This document shows positions 62,901 through 64,000 of a stretch of DNA of 64,000 nt, piece after piece (the stretch's first letter is position 1; every line of letters begins with the position of its first letter). The notes under the pieces are model-generated. The model was given only the letters and a program-made list of their open reading frames with translations. It did no database searches and was not told where the DNA came from. The DNA comes from DSWT01 sp035420085. GTDB taxonomy: Bacteria; Chloroflexota; Anaerolineae; B4-G1; SLSP01. The stretch lies in contig DAOLUH010000019.1 of NCBI GenBank assembly GCA_035420085.1, positions 33,600 to 97,599 of the forward strand, written 5' to 3'. A program made the translations under genes and the position numbers.

Positions 62901-64000
62901 TCAATATGGTTTGAACTATCGCTGCCCCGGACGGCGCACACGGGAATCAAACACACGTAGGGCAACATGCATAACGGCATCAACGGGTTGGGGATGCTCC
63001 AACATTCCTGCGTCGCCACGTCCACGCCTTCGGTCAGCGTCGCCTGGATGGGCCGGTTGATGCCGGCCGTGTCCAGGGGAATCGCCTCGCTCCCCGGCTC
63101 AGGATTGGCATAGAACGTGTGCGCCGCCCCGGCTGACTGCCACTCGCCCTTCATCTGATCCAGGTCAACCCCTTCGAGGTCGGCCTCTTCATTCTGGATT
63201 TCGTACTTGAACGTCGAGCGCTTCACATTGCTATCGGAGAACTGCCACCAATACGAGATGGATTTCCAATCTACCGGAATCAGGTTCGTGCCACTTTTCC
63301 AATTTTCGACCATTTCGTCGGTGGGTGGGATGACACTGACCAGCTTGATGGTGGTGGTGAGGTCGAGGGTGAGATAGAGATTGTTGCCCACGGCCAGGCC
63401 CTCTTCTGGTTTGCCCAGGTCATAGTCAAAACGGCCAAACTGGAGCCGGTCCGGGTCTTGCAGATCGGTCAATGCGCGGGCGCTGAAGATGGCCCACTTG
63501 ACCAGCTCGGCGGCCCAGCCGGAGATGCCCTTGCAGAGCCACTGCCCGACCGTCGTCTTCTTCACATCCTGGCCCGCAATGACGGACGCAAGGCCACAGA
63601 TCGCCAACACCAGCGCGTCGAAGGCGCCAATGATGGCGGCAATGATCTCCCCCACAACCGGGATCAAGGAGATCGCCAACATAATGGCTGCGACGATGGC
63701 GTAGGCAATGAAGTCGGCAATGGCGGCGTGGGCGGCGATGCTGCTCATCTTGAGATGCCCCGCGACAATCGTGACGATAACGCCGGCGAAGGCTATCGCC
63801 ACGCCGATGACGAGGCCAATGACGGCGCAGACCACGGTGGCCTTGGAGATGGCCGCCAGCGTTTTGGTCACGGCCTCATAGATGGTCTTGATTGCCAGAA
63901 CCACCTGCACGACCGCCAGCGTGACCGATACAATCAGGTTGAGCATCAGCTCGACTTTGGCAAAGGCAAAGCCCACGACAATCGAGATGATCAGCAGCGA
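44912..64000 (-). CDS. Giant multi-domain surface protein, 5' end beyond the window
   Basis: At least 6,362 codons; the frame is open at the window edge, so the N-terminus is missing. Reading N to C with DNA positions: hydrophobic helices (63976-63570); thrombospondin type 3 calcium repeats DTDGDGLSD (about 62790-62440); eight LamG-like lectin domains (about 62340-55080), the third with a PA14-like insert (60590-60170), and Ig-like domains between numbers five and six; an LVIVD propeller part (54650-54258); FG-GAP repeats (53990-52800); 13 cadherin/Ig-like units (52790-48990); the rest of the LVIVD propeller (48985-48540); Ig-like domains (48420-47540); a CBM9-like domain (47530-46900); a DUF11-like part (46690-46310); Ig-like; a P-domain (45860-45420); and a last Ig-like domain. 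It ends TLRFIYMPLVTREYAPGE. It is probably an adhesin or matrix protein. Confidence 0.9.
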   Translation of the reverse strand, partial: SLLIISIVVGFAFAKVELMLNLIVSVTLAVVQVVLAIKTIYEAVTKTLAAISKATVVCAVIGLVIGVAIAFAGVIVTIVAGHLKMSSIAAHAAIADFIAYAIVAAIMLAISLIPVVGEIIAAIIGAFDALVLAICGLASVIAGQDVKKTTVGQWLCKGISGWAAELVKWAIFSARALTDLQDPDRLQFGRFDYDLGKPEEGLAVGNNLYLTLDLTTTIKLVSVIPPTDEMVENWKSGTNLIPVDWKSISYWWQFSDSNVKRSTFKYEIQNEEADLEGVDLDQMKGEWQSAGAAHTFYANPEPGSEAIPLDTAGINRPIQATLTEGVDVATQECWSIPNPLMPLCMLPYVCLIPVCAVRGSDSSNHIDLGGRFVLDVLPATLDEFYAGVERDGGYSLAWGQSDGLTFQRQADFDGDSLLGPADGGADPDDNRWDTDGDGLSDDWELSHGSDPLRQDSDGDGLTDAEEGTLRTDPMRQDSDGDGLTDKEELTGWEMVYAIDASGSQRYTWVTSDPLNPDADYDGLTDFKEKTFGYNPNVPSDPNMLAMSAGVQEAGAPILLVRLDEAAGAQTFRDYASATNVATCAPATCPEAGQNGRYAYAAQFGSGDSLSLPNGPVNRLSKNFTVAAWIRPTTVSGNQNILATAATRSGSNGFAFGLSNTSLSFRTYNVTTYNAAVGLQANQWTHVAAVMDSANAVSFYVNGVFRQKVTSANPATPDTDDVLVIGATSATNSFNGLLNDVTVFDRALSTAEVQAVMGGRFNRNDMVVQPEQTLAYTATLANKLLGRYAQGLLSFSSAPALAVRTPDPQTFVLQPLAETSMAGNLAIAPLTTQPISVSQTAEALITDWREQSNYAQLWLPLDEAADQTVFLDHSGTLPAANGVCDGTTCPTRAEAGYFDYALKFNGAQSVALPDTARLGLTDSSFAVSVWVNTTDLSSDRNILSTSGTPRLRLMVRDGKPAMDFGGSVLSSPTALVANRWYHLVFRYDKEKQEQAIYVNTELVASRTGIAAFNGAGTVTLGSAWKGWLDDVRTYNRPLTASEIRELYERPVLRIQFEQMTGATPADPKTYFADDSGLSNGGTCTGSACPSRVPGVTGPWSGKFDGSDYLSISSRPSLDLSDGQFTLAAWVKPNPQPEPVDPACPFTSGFYYAGTPTPTGCVSWDGWLDPASGLMLDVTTPAGGYTRYYKGDFDFPAGYYDFSVRSSLQGKARVYVDGVQIASADPWEDGASYVEYWDRTASNLHYYLSAGVHTIEVQSDSVYGNQVQFTFSPPYAQGILGENGGAKTAYPSLQMVGRHVRVGFGDGNQWVSRTTTDTVLTANAWNHVIATYNASELNLYVNNTRVASWYLNGAKPYNSTALRVGSSGQRGSVWIDQLHVYDARPGTTGDVLKADFKLKWDGSVCSGCSWDNLGDGDNIDVDLSKSVNGASTLGVVHRYLSTDHNLCLKSTDGAETCDSTYDFDTTNPGLRFLALKDRDHYAGLYLGDDTHWAFYNNAMPFRGTLDDVSIYRRPLSTEEIDELYRAAGLALHLKLDEAPGVASFENAVDLSRQSNAFCTSAGGACPTTGVAGRMNQAALFDGSSDWLSTTLTLDTSQGGALMAWVRPTTLGDTTRAVLSAGGWAIVRAGLRWKVQNGGTLVDTGAAVTVNEWQHVAATLMGNNVRFYLNGQLITTTTASPLTLQPVAVGRHPTGGSYWAGAIDDVRVFTLPPSDAGVQTIYQEAPLVHLHLDESFGATQFANVTGAFSGVCATCPAAGVDGQASQAVEFNMTPGHTADRITLAADAALNLPRFSVGVWVQPAAIKNSEQVLVSKGNNYRLSIPAGGLTATLTLAPASGGGCGAAVAVASQAQLLPNQWNYVMGTYDGSVARIYVNGYEQGRVAVSGAACATVDEVSLGGLATGNPFYGRLDEVSLYDHALNAFAVRDIFRYQGKLVHERRSDALTVDTTAPTSALRSYNADLPYLANRDVLMYVAAQDEHAGVSQVELLVTKAGSSQTTLAAPACMDSVGDAAWCPFFKTSGEGQYTFATRATDWAGNQATSANTILYVDATPPAANLGVSPDTLLSARLHPTLSNVWSVDLSGSVSDPNIAGTSTPGSGLQPDSVRVALLDANGAIVGEQAQPVTLSGNAWTVAYRIAEARPTGRYTVRLEAADRVGNQASLVLGTILVDASAPRGDAQLPTTAITSTQTAQGTLSEAPAPRDTALLLHFEESAGATLFYDNGGALLHATCFGACPEAGATGVYGGAARFRGTQALQVAHSAINERAAGFSVAAWIKPQSLSGIQRLVGTAQTQSANGFSLGLQNDKLLFTAQGATPRNYTAGLLHRDEWAHVAAVVADDNTISLYQNGVLQGVFIATTALQADLDDMLLIGAGNAALGEPYAGDLDELVIVARALLPEEVRILAQSKVAGVRSAHVAWRPTLPGSPLYNETPLPGEVLHLALDDMPDQSGALAWKDISGQGVHGTCAGAGCPGYGVAGHSGSAAAFDGKQTTIALPNFGTFTNATVSAWVKRTGQTGARETIISYKETKSCGLLLSLNEDKVNHYPRLWVKVNGVWKYAEQAVSVPLDAWVHLAGTYDGATIRLYRDGQLVASTAAAGSMTQCSAVSNVGSRSDGVSHRFPGVIDDVRMFDRALPADTLRERLYLGAEPVLRLTLDEAWAADGTSLSDASGWGYNGVLHTGADNTNKAAAGAVGGSSLLLDGVDDYVSVGAYNGLLPGSRFSVAAWVYPSPEDVNPYPILGSDAYTDTRYTYPALQVINRNVLVGGFGNGTQALVTYTTAALTENAWNHVAATFDGVTYNLYVNGAQRATTTAFAGQRPASTPRFDIGRGAPVAGCATFETLTLTPISLGTYDVTLDGQSLYHGTSQATPYVPIKLNVPNLFCSPVTLLVSYKGPVPGTNWQRTITFNPQPGSGSQRLSHPTYAYAADVAWTLAAQPSSMRYWRGGVDDVYVYARALSPLEVATLAQTGWQAATLNQSGDGVKFANWSASVPSGVEGAFALDLRGADTAGHVGAADLAAQVWSGNLDTLAPRVALTLTIAGNQYRYTTVAEDFNLWPGGFASPCGAGVVNTTDYFRSPWYLATVGQSSLANKVYRLTADCTMATVYGLAEVGAWTARAVASNFAIVGNQVYAPSGALWRVGLSNPALPNLVGSYNTAGDGRGVTVVGNRAYIADGSRGLTVIDLSNPSATPGRLDTPGTATDIIVQGNYAYLADGSGGVRVINIVNPASPQLVGAYVTPGNATAIALSPAASTAASLTGGKALPAPALDIASLSSRMNDAFSYLPVELSAALPEPSRVDELLTRPPYSLLPTPDSRPAQPKPLADSAALSITVQPSDILSPTANEVGERFGAALSVYNDYLVIGAPAETVTKTMYEMTFTENGLVYLWRYNGVSGAWGVSTTLTGSGGGFGSAVAIGYLSGNVVPDIVVGAPDENSCSDGCGAAYRFRTSDPSNPNVGDWAVADRGTGGTMNEHGGYAVEQLPPAGLLYGMPSEPSFWGGSVRAGDTYLWDLSGRFGAALALSGNTLVVGAPDWGEGGDIVIPVGAAKVYTYTYNALAEFPEPPYTWTTLPLTLTASPTPTAYARFGASVDIDSDTIVIGSKAEEIGNQVEEVYVFLQNEGGENAWGQIATLTPTGVLTGGFGAAVAIAGDRIAVGAPLTEVDGDAEQGAVYLFLRDYDPANPGVPLSNNWGLAAVITRTDGGAYDHFGHSLALYGDTLVIGAPEAALSGRAYVYYFDLLAVDDSYTTDEDIVLDVAAPGVFDNDIVGTRTTLTVTVESAPSQGTLRLRSDGSFVYTPTTNYHGPDGFTYRVTNDSASSNIATVMLTVQSVEDAPYANDVVTNTTSGFPLQITPYPLYAGDGDGDLLTVIGVGMPDNGTATTDGQVITYTSGPSFIGTNAFTYTVSDPGGLQATARITVTVTGANDPPFAVDDEVTTDEDTPLTIAVLSNDSDPNSQPLSLIAWGTPLLGQVTRLGSTLRYTPTLDLHGTDTFTYTISDGMLEATATVTVVVNAVNDAPTLNAIGNFTLDEDAGTQTVTLTGIGTGAANELQPLTVTATSSNPALIPQPTVTYASPQTSGQLDFTPAADQWGTATISVTVDDGISTTVRAFLVTVNAINDLPTLDATNGLILDEDAGTQTVNLTGISSGAANELQTLTVTAQCSNLTLIPQPTVVYTSPQSSGTLSFTPAANEWGAATISVTVSDGVSATERVFQVTVNPVNDAPTATDISVPTAEDTPVEIAPFPVYANDVDDAVLTVTGLGTPAHGTATTTDITITYTPTLNFNGTDTFTYTVYDQGGLQATARITVSVGSVNDPPVAVNDSATTNEDTPITLTVLGNDSDPDGQMLSIVAVGFPTLGQATIAGNTLRYTPTLNLHGTDSFTYTISDGALFDTANVLVTINAINDAPTLDAISNRTIDEDAGQQTVNLTGIGTGAVNEVQTVTIMAQSSNVTLIPHPTITYVSPDATGALRFTPVANGWGSATISVTVSDGLSTTVRTFLVTVNAVNDAPTASDIALVTDEDAPAQVTPFPTYANDVDNVTLTVSSLGSPSLGTATTDGATIFYTPTLNLFGTDTFLYTVRDPGGLQATARITVTINSVDDPPTAVNDAATTNEDTPVTINVLANDSDVEGQPLSLAAVGTPTLGQVTIIGTMLRYTPTLNLFGTDTFTYTVSDGGLQSTADVVVTVNSVDDPPTLDPIADVTVDEDCGTQTIVLTGVSNGAPNENDGFTLVATSARTGVIPNPTIVYTSPQTTALLRFTPVANQNGTVQITVRASTSSPYAQVQRTFLITITAVNDPPVFDPIPDMVINEDASQQTVAITGISGGGSDEAPPWLQVRSSNTAIIPHPTLSYAYPPNATMRFTPVPNQSGVVTITVTAGDPEGLTFVRTFKVTVVPEDDPPTLNAIPDFEMGRDASPQIVALSGISSGVGNEVQMLTVTAQSSNPALLPNPDVLYTSPQTTGQLRLTPAAGQTGSATISVSVSDGVTQTIRVFQVTVWPLVGPFAYVVMGDKDLMVLDMGQPASPRRLSAVMLPGETNDVVIRGSQAFVAAGSAGLLILDISTPSNPRILGSLDTAGYAMGVTISDTLAYIADGYVGVQMINISNVAAPLLHATYNTPGYASKVEPMGRYVVVADSGGGLRVLDTLTLGGQATVCDLSGNCTTVEPVIVGAPLGKAPSALNVESGLGVTILDAPPTLTSLDPLTITGEAFAEMNSLRALTVTVDGSRIYTTTWAQDELTQTLWSAVWDPSLLADGPHALEAYLTDWAGAVATETLSVVVDTLAPEIGITPLITGANFHAPGLLDLTGLVADAGGIKSIEVTVAGETLPGTVAEGIWRAAWPLGGRALFDGDVFTVTAHALDVGGHTAFVTETVVVDLLPPAPVTLTVTNDGAVVAPGMTLRGLTPTLELAWTESSDGSGLAPYRVEWTAALTSTQRIISGTYDLERTATFTPVEGERIWAHVASEDVYGQQSWQSSGPFYVDSPTTPDYTFLEPGVQPYRGWMDSGCSLVGVDRRLSRRASPGAALSAEQALYASWDTEALRLAWTGADWRTGGDLFIYLDTRDGGTSMLFNPYEAPAPTIYLPGVTPTSTVGAMAADYLVWVRDTDTALLLEWQGDYWDWVMTLDGSQYRFQPAGQGYPVPITDLRIPFALLGLTDPANTALEMIALASEENALRLWATLPAANPVNSTRVAQTNTDNTSGEFALSQSYHWDALSGGVCPNGSDGLSTISYPDTDVQVRLTVQPAGVVYSYMNDDLFGLWATLLQGETPDVSSQLRWLSADHPRVGANQTLTYTLSYRNRGADTARAVWVDVQAYYTLRLSGGSVRQALPLGDLAPGEEGRVTFNSAIDLAASPLPWAGILAQVYDAQHTPENAPLERIWADHQVDRSGPQFLGIQQPEYILAAGRNTLRGYVYDESPVPAVTLDVQGGSSVTCADAAPSDGAWACALDATGANDGDILNVTLRATDSFGQSGTTDAPQTFVVDTIPPTVSIDTALSQAAPGSLVKGNSVRLNGQAVDNHGLSHVEACVDGACTLLGQPLAAAPRQYVYDDAPSDPISLTAGCLARTFAVTESFTLGAVQVGLIAAHAHRDDLRVELASPTGARVLLLTDDDVSGTNARHYNVLLDDAAASAYSDTGDDDPASGLFARAARPAQPLRVLIGQPAQGEWTLTVCDTNPATDDGAYLRARLLLAPPASAGLPRTGGWSYTLTGPARADAVERAVTFYGVDLAGNRAEALTARYILDNVAPVITVTGIINTALYTTSLTVLTGTVTDGGAVASVHVLVESDGMTYQEPSELAGGAWRYTLRPPTPGRYILRVSAYDAAGNVTSSGPFEVEVQAPTLRFIYMPLVTREYAPGE
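48986..52790 (-). repeat. 13 tandem cadherin/Ig-like units in three alternating types
   Basis: Units of about 90-105 residues follow the order A-C-A-B-B-C-A-B-C-A-B-B-B. Type A has TTNEDTP and NDSD; type B has DEDAGTQTV and SSNPALIP; type C has TYANDVD and DPGGLQATARITV. DNA identity is high locally: GCGTTGACCGTCACCAGGAA occurs at 50481 and 51651. Confidence 0.8.
54056..54088. repeat. GGGAGTA heptamers inside the giant gene
   Basis: CGGGAGTCGGGAGTAGGGAG units are read in frame as RPPYSLLPTPDSRPA. The same DNA family gives PYSLLPTSYS in the DUF2298 protein. Confidence 0.85.

Noticed and set aside
1..64000. tRNA or rRNA genes
   Set aside because: I looked through all gaps for cloverleaf-like segments and rRNA words and saw none; a tRNAscan run would be decisive.

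Overview
The window is GC-rich, densely coded bacterial DNA, most likely from Chloroflexota (Anaerolineae-like). This rests on the mix of protein families: a YYY/DUF2298 multi-pass membrane protein, DUF951, an MGDG-synthase-like glycosyltransferase, many secreted or membrane proteins with Thr/Pro-rich linkers, LamG/LVIVD surface giants, and a CIRCE/HrcA heat-shock operon. The taxonomic call is inference; no rRNA is present.

Layout. (1) 117-2451 (+): sulfotransferase-like protein, V4R-like protein and a winged-helix/ferredoxin protein in one tight operon closed by a hairpin terminator. (2) 2508-11062 (-): leuS with a leader region, a promoter-to-terminator structured small RNA, a monoacylglycerol-lipase-like hydrolase, the DUF2298 protein, comEA and a GTPase. 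(3) 11093-24001 (-): sensor histidine kinase, ftsK, an S1-domain protein, a 7TM-GAF-HTH protein, GNAT, a membrane protein, purine nucleoside phosphorylase, a Xer recombinase with its own promoter, a glycosyltransferase, DUF951 and gmk. (4) 24166-27109 (+): fmdB-type protein, a FabL-like SDR, rpsA with a promoter and hairpin leader, and infA. (5) 27166-31105 (-): hrcA-grpE-dnaJ-prmA behind a strong promoter and a perfect CIRCE. (6) 31399-33217 (+): KDG kinase and KDPG aldolase, which together turn 2-keto-3-deoxygluconate into pyruvate and glyceraldehyde-3-phosphate. (7) 33230-40758: small accessory genes, a GT4 glycosyltransferase, a P-loop kinase, rnhB, a TPR membrane protein, arfB and a Rieske oxygenase. 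(8) 40712-44670: a secreted GH5-like glycosidase, a MITE-like element and a TPR protein resembling a STAND protein without its NTPase. (9) 44912 to the window edge (-): one giant surface protein gene of more than 6,360 codons, incomplete at its 5' end.

Two themes cut across the window. First, families of short degenerate tandem or inverted repeats sit in most intergenic gaps. They have also entered coding sequences in frame (leuS twice, the DUF2298 gene, the giant gene) and supply the C-terminal codons and stop of other genes (rnhB, the GT4 gene). Second, RNA-level features are unusually visible: a rod-like small RNA with promoter and terminator at 5444-5643, a short leader ORF before leuS, and a hairpin abutting the rpsA Shine-Dalgarno. 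The giant gene is the largest accessory feature. It is a mosaic of TSP3, LamG, PA14-like, LVIVD, FG-GAP, cadherin-like, CBM9-like and P-domain modules, with one beta-propeller apparently split by a 1,750-residue insertion.
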